28,363 bases of DNA, from NCBI GenBank assembly GCA_002384055.1, contig DGAU01000012.1, forward strand, positions 2,401 through 30,763. Direction: 5' to 3'. Below, piece by piece: positions 1-8,022 of the stretch; positions within the stretch are counted from its first letter, which is position 1; each line of letters starts with the position of its first letter. Position numbers and translations under genes: made by a program. The DNA is from Flavobacteriaceae bacterium UBA4022 (GTDB taxonomy: Bacteria > Bacteroidota > Bacteroidia > Flavobacteriales > Flavobacteriaceae). The notes below the pieces were generated by a model that was given only the letters and a program-made list of their open reading frames with translations, made no database searches and was not told where the DNA came from.

Positions 1-723
1 TCCCCCAAAGAAGAAGGTTTGGATTGGCTCAAAGCGCTCGGGCACAGCATAGAAAAACCCGTTCCAAGTCTGTTTACCTTCAACCTCCCTAAGCATCCCA
101 TAACGGCTTTAATGGGCACCGTCGCACCCCATGCCAAAGTGCGTATTGAAGGAGAAAAATTAACCACTACCGGGCCCTTGTTGATTACCCACTGGGGGAT
201 GAGTGGCCCAGCCATATTGAAGCTATCTGCATTTAGCGCGCGACTATTGGCAGAGCGGCAGTACGCAACATCATTTGTCGTGTCGTGGCTAGGGGAGCAT
301 ACCGAAGATCAGGTACGGGACTTGTTTCAAGACCAAATCAATCAAAAACCCATGGCGCAACTTTCGACTTTTCGCATGCCTGAGGTTCCGAAACGATTGT
401 GGTTGTATTTGTTGGAAAAGCTAGAAATCCCGAGTGATAAGCGCTGGAATGAATTTTCTAAAAAGCACCGTAATCAGTTGCTCAATGCACTGCTCTACGA
501 CCGCTACGATCTGCGCGGCAAAACAACCTTTAAAGAAGAATTTGTGACCTGTGGCGGGGTGAGTTTGTCCGATGTTGATGCCCATACCTTAGAGAGCAAA
601 CGTCGGCCTGGGCTCTATTTTGCCGGCGAAGTTTTGGATATTGACGGCGTTACCGGAGGCTTCAATTTTCAAGCAGCATGGACTACCGGGTTTATTGCCG
701 GAAAACTAGAATCTAAGGCCTGA
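1..723 (+). CDS. BaiN/HI0933-family NAD(P)/FAD-dependent flavoprotein, C-terminal part
   Basis: The reading frame is open from base 1 (SPKEEGLDWLKALGH...), so the gene starts before the window; the TTG at 19 is internal. The visible 240 residues cover the second half of an HI0933/YhiN/BaiN-type flavoprotein (the family is usually about 400 residues). Family landmarks are the THWGMSGPAIL stretch in the substrate/insert domain and the C-terminal FAD-closing segment with CGGVSL, GLYFAGEVLDIDG and GGFNFQAAW. The N-terminal Rossmann FAD motif lies outside the window. Members are cytosolic oxidoreductases; BaiN acts on bile-acid intermediates in gut clostridia, but the physiological substrate in most bacteria is unknown, so no substrate is claimed. 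It ends five bases from the convergent DoxX-like gene. Confidence 0.9.
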   Translation, partial: SPKEEGLDWLKALGHSIEKPVPSLFTFNLPKHPITALMGTVAPHAKVRIEGEKLTTTGPLLITHWGMSGPAILKLSAFSARLLAERQYATSFVVSWLGEHTEDQVRDLFQDQINQKPMAQLSTFRMPEVPKRLWLYLLEKLEIPSDKRWNEFSKKHRNQLLNALLYDRYDLRGKTTFKEEFVTCGGVSLSDVDAHTLESKRRPGLYFAGEVLDIDGVTGGFNFQAAWTTGFIAGKLESKA

Positions 724-728
724 GTTAA

Positions 729-1106
729 TTAGGCCATTTTCTTGTCCGCATATAAAATCCCGAGACTAGATAGAAGCATAAGGCCTGCTGGCAGATACTT
801 TATGGGCGCATCACCAACAGTAAAATGCATGGCAATAGCACCAACCATAAGGACGCTCATCAGTAAAGCTGAAGGCACAATCGACTTGCGATAAACAAAG
901 CCCAACAATAATCCTAAAGCAGCCAATACTTTTAAACCGCCAACGATGTAAACCATCGATTCGCTCAGCCCGTAAGCAGCAAATTCTTCAATCATATTAG
1001 TGGCGTCTCCACCACGATAAATAGTGGCTTTATTAAATCTAAATAACCAGACATTAAGCACCAATGATGGCACAAAAATCATAAGGACGTATTTGATATT
1101 TTTCAT
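729..1106 (-). CDS. DoxX-like small membrane protein (second of a coupled pair)
   Basis: A 125-residue protein with four predicted membrane helices (roughly residues 5-22, 48-70, 76-95 and 103-120). The GGLKVLAALGLLLGF segment in helix 2 and the following short basic loop (YRKS) are typical of the DoxX-like family. These are small integral membrane proteins of mostly unknown function; some are linked to quinone or redox chemistry, which cannot be inferred here. Its ATG overlaps the TGA of the upstream DoxX-like gene (ATGA at 1103-1106), so the two are very probably translated together. It ends close to the convergent flavoprotein gene and no hairpin terminator fits between them. Confidence 0.75.
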   Translation of the reverse strand: MKNIKYVLMIFVPSLVLNVWLFRFNKATIYRGGDATNMIEEFAAYGLSESMVYIVGGLKVLAALGLLLGFVYRKSIVPSALLMSVLMVGAIAMHFTVGDAPIKYLPAGLMLLSSLGILYADKKMA

Positions 1107-1447
1107 TTTATTTGTTTTAGGCTTTTGATAAAAATAAAGGAATTAATCAAGAAATAGGCAATTGCCGGAGCCGTCTTTATGAATTCGTCCTGAATAACGA
1201 CACGGGTAAGAACAGCGCTAAGCATCATTATACTCAATAATCCAGCGCTGACCAGGGTTAGTTTACGACTATAGAAGCCAGCCAACAAACCCAAACCACC
1301 AATCACCTGGCTCAGACTGATCAACACCCTGTAGTCCCCAAAGCCATAGCGGACGAACTCCTCAATGTAAAAGGGCATCACCAAAGCAAGGACTCCATAA
1401 ATAACATGGGATATCCCCGAGAACCAACGTAAAGATAAAAGCATCAT
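1103..1447 (-). CDS. DoxX-like small membrane protein (first of a coupled pair)
   Basis: A 114-residue protein with four predicted membrane helices. The segment VIGGLGLLAGFYSRKLT aligns by eye with GGLKVLAALGLLLGFVYRKS of the downstream gene, and both carry an EEF[AV]xYG stretch before helix 2, so the pair looks like an ancient tandem duplication. Either of two adjacent ATGs (1447 or 1444) could be the start. The stop overlaps the start of the next gene by four bases. The upstream gap holds only a poor -7 match (TTACTTTG, complement of 1453-1460), which lies too close to the start to be convincing. Function is unknown beyond membrane location. Confidence 0.75.
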   Translation of the reverse strand: MMLLSLRWFSGISHVIYGVLALVMPFYIEEFVRYGFGDYRVLISLSQVIGGLGLLAGFYSRKLTLVSAGLLSIMMLSAVLTRVVIQDEFIKTAPAIAYFLINSFIFIKSLKQIK

Positions 1448-1561
1448 GAGCGCAAAGTAACGGCTATATTTTACTTCCCATATATAATGATCCCGTTAAT
1501 TTAAGAGCCGTCTTGTCTTGCAAGATGATTTTTTATCCTGAATACGTAGTCCCTTTAAAAA

Positions 1562-2128
1562 TTATGGTTGGTGAGCAATTTCAAAAAGCACTTCATTCTT
1601 TCGGCCGAACACTTGAAAAGGGGCATTATATACCAGAAGAATAGGCGCACTGATGATCGTGAAGTTTTTTTGTTTGGCAATTTCCCGAAGTTGTTCGGCA
1701 ATCTTTTTTTGACTCCTCGAGGTCGCATACCCCCCAAAAGAGACCGCAATAAAATAGCCTGGGTTCGATTGAAATACCCGTACACCTTCTGATGCAGCGC
1801 CCGGGGTATTGGTTTGATCAAAAGATGCTGGCAAGACAAATTCCATGACCTCATTCCCTTTAGCATCACCCATATAAACTGGTGTGGTCATGGCGATTTT
1901 GGTGCTGCTGGTATTACTTCCGGAAATATAATTAAACAGGGATCCAAAATCATTGGCTGACTGAATTTTCATTACTGGTGGATAATATCTCAGCTCAAAT
2001 TCTTCCGAATCATTGAGCACCTTAAACTGTTGGGTTTCGTATTTCTGTGCCATAAGTGGAAAACTTAAAAAGTAAAAGGCCGTAAGCCATAAAGCAGGAG
2101 TGCGCATGATTTTCAATTTTTTTTTCAA
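1562..2128 (-). CDS. Exported SOUL-family heme-binding-like protein
   Basis: A 188-residue protein with a signal peptide (hydrophobic core LWLTAFYFLSFPL, cleavage near MAQ at residue 28). The mature part is a single SOUL/HEBP domain: the LRYYPPVMKIQ start, FNYISGSN, KIAMTTPVYM (the classic [KI]AMTxPV motif) and the late YNAPFQVFGRKNEV signature are all visible. SOUL proteins bind heme or other tetrapyrroles in eukaryotes; bacterial exported versions are mostly uncharacterised. The second ATG at 2107 (MRTPALW) gives a more normal signal peptide and is a credible alternative start. It is transcribed divergently from the membrane protein at 2297; the 168-base gap shows no convincing promoter core. 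Confidence 0.88.
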   Translation of the reverse strand: MKKKLKIMRTPALWLTAFYFLSFPLMAQKYETQQFKVLNDSEEFELRYYPPVMKIQSANDFGSLFNYISGSNTSSTKIAMTTPVYMGDAKGNEVMEFVLPASFDQTNTPGAASEGVRVFQSNPGYFIAVSFGGYATSRSQKKIAEQLREIAKQKNFTIISAPILLVYNAPFQVFGRKNEVLFEIAHQP

Positions 2129-2296
2129 AACTACAACTTATTCCAAAAAAGGTCTCCAACAGGCCATAAATTTTGAATCATAAAACTAGAGAAAATTCCG
2201 TATATTAATCTCTAATTTTAATCGTATCGTAGGTCGGAGAAACAGCAAAATCTTTACCCTAAGCAACGCCTTAATCTATTCTAAATTTACAAAATC

Positions 2297-3178
2297 ATGC
2301 ACCTAGGATTTCCTTTAATCGATCGCGCATTCGAGCGAATTTTTTCAGATGCCAATCAGAAAAAAATAGAACGGATCACCTTATGGCTCTCACTTTTCGG
2401 ATTTATTGTCCACCTGGCGCTCATTTATGCCAAAAAGATTGACCTCTTTGACATTCCATTTACCGCCCAGCTTTTAGAGGACCCCATTTCGGCCATTTAC
2501 ACGCCGTTTTCGATCATTTTAGTTTATGAAATTTACCTGCTGATTGTTTACTTGCCGCGCTCATTCACCACCGCAGTTTCGAAACAGTTTGAGATCATTT
2601 CACTGATCATCATCCGCCGTATTTTTGGCGATATCCCCAAAATAGAACTAGACGTCAACTGGTTTGATTATCCCGCCAACAGAGAACTTATCTATGACCT
2701 CAGCGGCGTACTGATCCTTTATTTCTTGATCTTTCTCTTTAACCGTCATCAACAAAAAATAGACAAGCGTCCTTTTGACCAACGCCTCAAAAGATTTGTC
2801 AGTTCTAAACGAGCGGTCAGCTTAATTTTACTTCCGGTATTGCTATGCACCTCCTTGTATGCTTTTTTTGACTGGGCCCAGATGCTGTTTTCTACAGCAG
2901 CAACACAAGGCGCAATCTTCCCTGATATCAACGCCGTGTTTTATAATGAGTTTTTCACTATTTTGATATTAGCTGATGTTTTTATTCTTTTACTATCCTT
3001 CCAATATACCGAACGCTACAGCCAGCTCATTCGCAATACGGGTTTTGTCATTTGTACCATCCTGATTCGCCTGTCTTTTGCCACATCGGGCCTGGTCAAT
3101 ATATTACTGATTCTCTCGAGCGTGCTTTTTGGATTGGCTATCCTGAGGATTTATCAGGCCATGGAAAAAGTAGAATAA
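2297..3178 (+). CDS. Unidentified polytopic membrane protein
   Basis: A 293-residue protein I do not recognise as a named family. Hydrophobic stretches suggest about seven membrane helices (near residues 25-44, 65-87, 133-150, 173-192, 213-237, 246-262 and 265-285). Between helices 2 and 3 lies a conserved-looking amphipathic stretch, SKQFEIISLIIIRRIFGDI, followed by an acidic loop (ELDVNWFDYP). There is no signal peptide, nucleotide-binding motif or metal-binding cluster. The arginine-containing hydrophobic segment recalls helices of ion-conducting proteins, but this is only an impression. It stands alone between a divergent SOUL gene and the SulP gene, which has its own promoter, so context gives little help. 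Confidence 0.8.
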   Translation: MHLGFPLIDRAFERIFSDANQKKIERITLWLSLFGFIVHLALIYAKKIDLFDIPFTAQLLEDPISAIYTPFSIILVYEIYLLIVYLPRSFTTAVSKQFEIISLIIIRRIFGDIPKIELDVNWFDYPANRELIYDLSGVLILYFLIFLFNRHQQKIDKRPFDQRLKRFVSSKRAVSLILLPVLLCTSLYAFFDWAQMLFSTAATQGAIFPDINAVFYNEFFTILILADVFILLLSFQYTERYSQLIRNTGFVICTILIRLSFATSGLVNILLILSSVLFGLAILRIYQAMEKVE

Positions 3179-3244
3179 CCCATCGCGTCAGTGCGTTATA
3201 AATACCGCCATCAAAGTTTGTTTTTCTGTCCTGCAAAAGGGGTG

Positions 3245-3252
3245 TATCTTTG
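3245..3252 (+). promoter_or_regulatory. Probable promoter -7 element of the SulP gene
   Basis: TATCTTTG matches the Bacteroidota -7 consensus TAnnTTTG and lies 47 bases before the SulP ATG. The nearest upstream TTTG (3217-3220) is 24 bases away, slightly longer than the usual 19-21, so the -33 box is uncertain. Confidence 0.5.
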
Positions 3253-3299
3253 CCGCTTCTTAACCAAGGGCATAAATCCTGCACAGACGAAACATCTTG

Positions 3300-4829
3300 A
3301 TGAAAAATTACCTAAACCTTTTCGATTTCACACACAAAGTAGATTACAAGACCGAAGTCTTGTCCGGAATTACTGTGGCACTGGCCTTAGTGCCTGAGGC
3401 TGTCGCCTTTGCTCTTATTGCCGGAGTATCGCCCTTGACTGGTTTATATGCTGCCTTTATGATGGGTCTGGTGACTTCGATCCTCGGAGGGCGTCCAGGA
3501 ATGATTTCAGGTGCCACTGGTGCCGTCGCGGTCGTACTTGTGGTCTTAGCCAAATCGCATGGCGTAGAATACATTTTTGCCGCCGTTATTTTGGCTGGAC
3601 TCATTCAGCTGGCTGCGGGTTTGCTCAAGCTTGGTAAATTAATTCGTTTGGTTCCGCATCCCGTTATTTTCGGCTTTGTCAACGGACTAGCCATCATTAT
3701 TTTTATGTCACAACTGGTCCAATTTCAGGATGAATCCGGAAATTGGCTTACTGGAGCCCCGCTATACATCATCCTTGGATTGGTCCTCTTGACCATGGTC
3801 ATCATCTATGGGCTGCCCAAATTGACAAAAATAATTCCGGCCTCACTTGCCGCCATTTTAGTCGTTTTTGGGTTAGTGACCTTTTTTGACATCGACACCA
3901 AAACCGTGGGCGACATGGCCTCGATCGCTGGTGGATTTCCGCCGTTTCACATTCCGAGTGTTCCCTTTACCTTCGCGACACTTGCTCTGATATTCCCTTA
4001 CGCCGCAATCGTTGCTGGGGTCGGTTTGATCGAGAGCCTTTTGACCCTAAACATTATTGATGAAATAACCGAAACCCGTGGTCGTGGCAATAAAGAAGCC
4101 ATTGCTCAAGGTCTGGCCAATATGTTGTCTGGTTTGTTTTCAGGAATGGGTGGTTGTGCCATGATCGGCCAGAGTTTGATCAATATCTCCAACGGAGCAC
4201 GGGCCCGTTTATCTGGTATTGTCGCTTCGATTATGTTATTGGTTTTTGTGATGTTCGGCTCTGGATTGATTGAAAAAGTGCCCATGGCAGCGCTGACAGG
4301 TCTTATGATCATGGTTTCGATAGGCACCTTCGAATGGGCGAGCCTAAGAACGTTTAACAAAATGCCCAAATCAGACATCTTTGTGATGGTCATGGTGACC
4401 TTGGTTACTGTTCTGCTGCACAACTTGGCCTTGGCGGTCATTATTGGTGTTGTTATTGCCGCATTGGTTTTTGCTTGGGACAATGCCAAACGCATCCGAG
4501 CCCGCAAATACACCGATGACGATGGCGTGAAACATTACGAAATATACGGCCCACTATTTTTTGGCTCCGTCACTGCATTTAATGAGAAATTTGACGTCGG
4601 CAACGACCCCAAGGAGGTCATTATTGATTTTGCCGAAAGCCGTGTGGTCGACATGTCTGCCATCGAAGCCTTGAACAAAATTACCGAGCGCTACCTCAAG
4701 GCCGGAAAGTCTGTCCATCTTAAGCACTTAAGTTCAGACTGCAAACAATTGCTGGCAAATGCCGAGCAAATTATTGATGTCAATGTTTTGGAAGACCCAA
4801 CTTACAAAGTTGTTGTAGATCGCGTTTAA
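3300..4829 (+). CDS. SulP-family inorganic anion transporter with STAS domain
   Basis: A 509-residue SulP (SLC26-like) protein. The N-terminal three quarters form the membrane transport domain, with the family hallmarks VALALVPEAVAFALIAGVSP, YAAFMMG and the GGCAMIGQSLINISNGARARLSGI segment. The C-terminal 80 residues form a short cytoplasmic STAS domain (EVIIDFAESRVVDMSAIEALNKI). Family members move sulfate, bicarbonate, dicarboxylates or other anions, often with sodium or protons. No carbonic anhydrase or sulfur-assimilation gene lies alongside to suggest which anion. The start is the ATG at 3300; the TTG just before it is unlikely. A -7 box lies 47 bases upstream. Length is normal for the shorter bacterial members, with no sign of damage. 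Confidence 0.93.
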   Translation: MKNYLNLFDFTHKVDYKTEVLSGITVALALVPEAVAFALIAGVSPLTGLYAAFMMGLVTSILGGRPGMISGATGAVAVVLVVLAKSHGVEYIFAAVILAGLIQLAAGLLKLGKLIRLVPHPVIFGFVNGLAIIIFMSQLVQFQDESGNWLTGAPLYIILGLVLLTMVIIYGLPKLTKIIPASLAAILVVFGLVTFFDIDTKTVGDMASIAGGFPPFHIPSVPFTFATLALIFPYAAIVAGVGLIESLLTLNIIDEITETRGRGNKEAIAQGLANMLSGLFSGMGGCAMIGQSLINISNGARARLSGIVASIMLLVFVMFGSGLIEKVPMAALTGLMIMVSIGTFEWASLRTFNKMPKSDIFVMVMVTLVTVLLHNLALAVIIGVVIAALVFAWDNAKRIRARKYTDDDGVKHYEIYGPLFFGSVTAFNEKFDVGNDPKEVIIDFAESRVVDMSAIEALNKITERYLKAGKSVHLKHLSSDCKQLLANAEQIIDVNVLEDPTYKVVVDRV

Positions 4830-4875
4830 TTTCTATTTAGTGAATGAGACCAATCCGCCTCAAACAATAGAATCC

Positions 4876-5016
4876 ATGCACCAAAAGCCCTTTTTAGCCC
4901 AAAAGACTTGTCCCGTTTGCCAACGGCCGTTTTCTTGGCGCAAAAAATGGGAAAAGAATTGGGAGAGCGTGGTCTATTGTTCCGAAAAATGTCGCAGAAA
5001 TAAATCATCCCAATGA
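4876..5016 (+). CDS. DUF2256 zinc-ribbon mini-protein
   Basis: A 46-residue protein with the whole DUF2256 pattern: TCPVCQRPFSWRKKW near residues 11-25, then W-E-x-V-x-Y-C-S-E-K-C-R near residues 29-40. Four cysteines (12, 15, 35, 39) form an apparent zinc ribbon, and the rest is strongly basic. The TGA overlaps the ATG of the cryptochrome remnant by four bases (ATGA, 5013-5016), so the two once formed a coupled operon. DUF2256 genes are, to my knowledge, common neighbours of photolyase/cryptochrome genes in marine bacteria, but no biochemical role is established. The reading frame is intact even though its partner is destroyed. It lies 46 bases after the SulP stop and may be read from that promoter. 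Confidence 0.88.
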   Translation: MHQKPFLAQKTCPVCQRPFSWRKKWEKNWESVVYCSEKCRRNKSSQ

Positions 5017-5523
5017 ACGCCTTAGTCTGGTTTACCGATAACCTCAGAGTTGCCGATCACCCTTTGTTGCGTGAGGCTTGTGCGCAAAGCCAGCGGGTGG
5101 AGGCTGTATATTGTTTTGATCCACAAAACGGCCAAAAAAACAACGCTGAACAAGTCCTTTGCGCGTGGTCATGATACAGATTTGTTTCAGAAATGGCAAC
5201 AAGGACAAACGCAAGACGCGTTTGTTAATGCGCATATGATTGAGTTGGCCAAAACTGGTTGGATGAGTAATCGTGGCAGACAAAATACCGCAAGTTATTG
5301 GGCCAAAACCTTAGGCCAAGATTGGCGCTTAGGCGCCGCCTATTTTGAAACCCATCTTATCGACTACGACGTTGATTGTAATTGGGGCAATTGGATGTAT
5401 GCCAGTGGTGTGGGTAACGATCCGCGTGATCGTGTCTTCAATACCGCTCGTCAAGCGGATATGTATGACCCGCAGGGCGATTTTCGTCGGCTTTGGCTCG
5501 GTACAACAACGGGTTTAAAATAG
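5013..5523 (+). pseudogene. Remnant of a DASH cryptochrome/photolyase with large internal deletion
   Basis: From ATG 5013 the frame reads MNALVWFTDNLRVADHPLL...AVYCFDP, the N-terminal start of a DASH cryptochrome, and stops at 5172-5174 after 53 residues. From about 5150 a different frame carries the C-terminal end of the same family: LFQKWQQGQT, then MSNRGRQNTASYWAK, DWRLGAAYFETHLIDYDV, NWGNWMYASGVGNDPR and YDPQGDFRRLWL, ending at 5523. Intact members have about 430-500 residues, so roughly 270-300 residues are missing, including most of the antenna domain and the first part of the FAD domain, and the ends are out of frame. The two pieces cannot form a working flavoprotein. The 3' end overlaps the convergent TonB receptor gene by nine bases. 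It is translationally coupled to the DUF2256 gene. An assembly error is the main alternative. Confidence 0.88.
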
Positions 5524-7749
5524 ATACGTGACGGCACAACTCAGGCCAAATGGGTGGCCAGGTCTCAATCCTGCTGGCGTCCGTGATGCAGCATAAACCT
5601 CATCGAATAGATTGATGACATTGGCTGCAAGCTTTAGTCCAGGCCAAACAAAATAATGAGCCGAAGCATCTACCAGCGTATTGGCCGTAACACTATAGGC
5701 TGGGTCCATCATTCCAGAGCCAGCACGCGTTCTAAAGCCACTGCGGTGTCGGACATTGAGATTCAGCGCCCATTTATTGTGCTCCACGCCAACTCCAAGA
5801 GCCACTTGATTTTTCGGAATATACGGAATTTCATCGCCTTGATTCACCACTCCATAAATGGCCTCACTACTGTCAAAACTCGTCATAAACTCAGTATCGG
5901 TAAGGGTATAGGTGAGGGATATTGGAAGGGTGTAATCCTGTTTATTGTTTTGCAGCACATCATAATTCACTGCAAATTCGAGTCCACTAACCATAACGGC
6001 ACCCGCATTAAACTGATCCAAACTCCCTGTGCCCCCAGTTGCGCTTAAGTCACTGCCCAAAAGATTTTGATAATCGTTATAATAGCCCACGATTTCGCCC
6101 TGGACACCCAGGTGGTCAAAACGCGTCCCCAATTCATAATTTATACTTTTCTCGGCCTTTTGGCCTGGCGTGATGCTCGGAGGAGAGAATCCTTTATGGA
6201 TGCCTCCAAAGACCTGAATCATGTTATTAAGACGGTAATTCGCCCCCATTCCAGGAATCCAAACAAGCAATTGATTCGCTTTGGTTTGGCGGTCGGTTCC
6301 TTCTCTTTGGGGGTCAGTCGAACCATAATCCAAACGTTCGAGGGTTATATCTTCCATGCGCACACCAGGAGTAAAGGTCCATTGCCCAACCTTGGCTGTG
6401 TACAAAATATGACTCGCAATGGCACGGGCCTTATTGATCCGGTTAGCGTCCGATCCGCGGACTCCCGAAGTCGTTTTGACCAATTCATTTTGCTCGAATC
6501 CGTAGCGGTCGACCCACTGAAATCGATCCTCGTAGTCATAGTGATAACGCGCGCCAAACTCGATCGTATGCCGCCAATTCTGGCCCCAAGTCCATCGGGC
6601 GACCGACTGAATACCTGTCGAAAGGTAACGGCGGTTATTAGCCTTAACCCCCAATACATCAGGCGCGGTGTCTTGCGACCCCAAAAGGGCCTGGTAGGCC
6701 AAAGGATATTGATCTGGTGCCATGAGCACCGCACTGATCCCCACTTTTTCGGCCAAGGTCACATCGTCCAATTTATACCAATTGCGTTGCAATTTATTGA
6801 GGTAGGCATTGGTGGTAATGGACAAGGTAGGAGAAAACTGCGCCACATGGGTCAGCTGAATTTGCTGCTGTAGGGCATCCATAACATCTTTTGCCGAGGC
6901 CTTATAACGCCGATACGGTGTCCGTTCAAAATCATGATCCGTGAGGCCTAAATAGGTCTCGTTGGCTTGTTCCTCAAAGTAATGTATTTTGGCCGTAAGC
7001 GACTGATAAACGGCTGCATCTGAGTCGGTTTGTCCCCTTAACTTTATCATATAGTCAGAACGATCAAAACCTGTAGCACCTCCGCCGTCAAGATATTTGA
7101 ATCCTCCAGAATAGTAGTTTAAGTAATTCGCCAGGTAGCCAAAGTTTTGGCCACTATCGCCTAAGGTCACTTGATGGTTACCCGAATGGTAATTCCCCCG
7201 GGCCATCGAGACGTTGCCTGAAAATTTATCAGGTATTACTGCAGTAATCATATTGATCGCCCCACCAGTAGTATTTGGGCCATATTGAATTTGGCTGCTT
7301 CCTTTGACAATTTCTAAGGCTTCCATGCGCGCCATCGTTGGAAAGTAATAGGCCGCCGGCGCACTGTAGGGTGCTGGAGCGATCAGGACGCCATCCTCCA
7401 TCAAGTTGATCTTGGCGCTGCGCTCTGGAGACGTGCCCCGCAGACTAATGTTAGGTCTCAGACCAAAGCCATCCTCTTCGTAACTGTTGACCCCAGGAAT
7501 GGATTGCAACGTACGGTTGATATCGGTAAATCCATATTTTTGTATCTCACCTTTCGAAAGATAAATTGATGAGCCGGTCTTGTTGCGGCTCTTGAATTTA
7601 TTGCCGATGATGGCATTGCCCATGAGCAACACCTCCTTGAGTTGTTCTGACTTGATCACAACCGAATCCTGAGCAGAGAGACTGACTTGGGCCCCTACGC
7701 CTGATCCAAAGCCCAAATAAATAAAGAGAAAAAAATAAAAATACCGCAC
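5515..7749 (-). CDS. FecA-like TonB-dependent outer-membrane receptor
   Basis: A 744-residue outer-membrane receptor. A signal peptide (residues 1-20, ending GVGAQ) is followed by a TonB-box-like ELKEVLLMG segment near residue 37, a plug domain (about 55-165; SLRGTSPERSAKINLMEDGV, YGPNTTGGAINMIT) and a 22-strand-type barrel ending in the aromatic C-terminus VTYLF. The plug sequence, especially the APAPYSAPAAYYFP stretch, is most like Fe(III)-dicitrate receptors of the FecA type, so ferric citrate or a related siderophore is a reasonable guess, though the ligand is not proved. There is no N-terminal signalling domain, no FecIR pair and no SusD partner nearby, so regulation is probably direct. 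A good promoter lies at 7782-7812. Length is normal for the family. Confidence 0.92.
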   Translation of the reverse strand: MRYFYFFLFIYLGFGSGVGAQVSLSAQDSVVIKSEQLKEVLLMGNAIIGNKFKSRNKTGSSIYLSKGEIQKYGFTDINRTLQSIPGVNSYEEDGFGLRPNISLRGTSPERSAKINLMEDGVLIAPAPYSAPAAYYFPTMARMEALEIVKGSSQIQYGPNTTGGAINMITAVIPDKFSGNVSMARGNYHSGNHQVTLGDSGQNFGYLANYLNYYSGGFKYLDGGGATGFDRSDYMIKLRGQTDSDAAVYQSLTAKIHYFEEQANETYLGLTDHDFERTPYRRYKASAKDVMDALQQQIQLTHVAQFSPTLSITTNAYLNKLQRNWYKLDDVTLAEKVGISAVLMAPDQYPLAYQALLGSQDTAPDVLGVKANNRRYLSTGIQSVARWTWGQNWRHTIEFGARYHYDYEDRFQWVDRYGFEQNELVKTTSGVRGSDANRINKARAIASHILYTAKVGQWTFTPGVRMEDITLERLDYGSTDPQREGTDRQTKANQLLVWIPGMGANYRLNNMIQVFGGIHKGFSPPSITPGQKAEKSINYELGTRFDHLGVQGEIVGYYNDYQNLLGSDLSATGGTGSLDQFNAGAVMVSGLEFAVNYDVLQNNKQDYTLPISLTYTLTDTEFMTSFDSSEAIYGVVNQGDEIPYIPKNQVALGVGVEHNKWALNLNVRHRSGFRTRAGSGMMDPAYSVTANTLVDASAHYFVWPGLKLAANVINLFDEVYAASRTPAGLRPGHPFGLSCAVTYLF

Positions 7750-7781
7750 TATCCTTATTTAGAATAATTAAAAATAAGGTG

Positions 7782-7812
7782 CAAATCTAAGCTCTTTAGC
7801 CGATACTTGCAA
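7782..7812 (-). promoter_or_regulatory. Promoter of the TonB receptor gene
   Basis: Read on the minus strand, TTG (7812-7810), a 20-base spacer and TAGATTTG (7789-7782) match the Bacteroidota promoter consensus fully. Transcription should begin near 7776, leaving a leader of about 26 bases before the ATG at 7749. Confidence 0.72.
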
Positions 7813-7831
7813 GTAATTTTTTTAAAAATTC

Positions 7832-7860
7832 CAACCTATTTTTCCATCCAAAATAGGTTG
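7832..7860. repeat. 11-bp inverted repeat upstream of the TonB receptor promoter
   Basis: CAACCTATTTT (7832-7842) and AAAATAGGTTG (7850-7860) are perfect inverted arms around a seven-base loop. It lies about 20 bases upstream of the -33 box of the receptor promoter, a position suiting an activator or repressor site. It could also fold as an RNA hairpin, but the flanking tracts do not make a clean terminator for a known gene. Confidence 0.6.
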
Positions 7861-8022
7861 CGTGTAGCACGTTAATGGGCAGTAAAATACAAGAATTGTC
7901 GCAGGAATCTCTTTAGAAAAAATACACTTAGCCATCGGTGGGATACGCAAAAGCCTTAATTTTAGAAGACACAAGGCAAATCTCGCACCAGACCAACGCA
8001 ACCAAAAAAAACCCTTACACCC

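Noticed and set aside
1555..1869. 104-residue minus-strand frame inside the SOUL gene
   Set aside because: It overlaps the SOUL domain in another frame, with basic, low-information sequence.
3191..3397. 68-residue plus-strand frame before and into the SulP gene
   Set aside because: It has an alternative start, overlaps the SulP start in another frame and contains the SulP promoter; no protein-like features.
6067..6873. 268-residue plus-strand open frame inside the TonB receptor gene
   Set aside because: It is antisense to a well-conserved receptor, has no recognisable domain and no promoter, and its composition fits a shadow frame.
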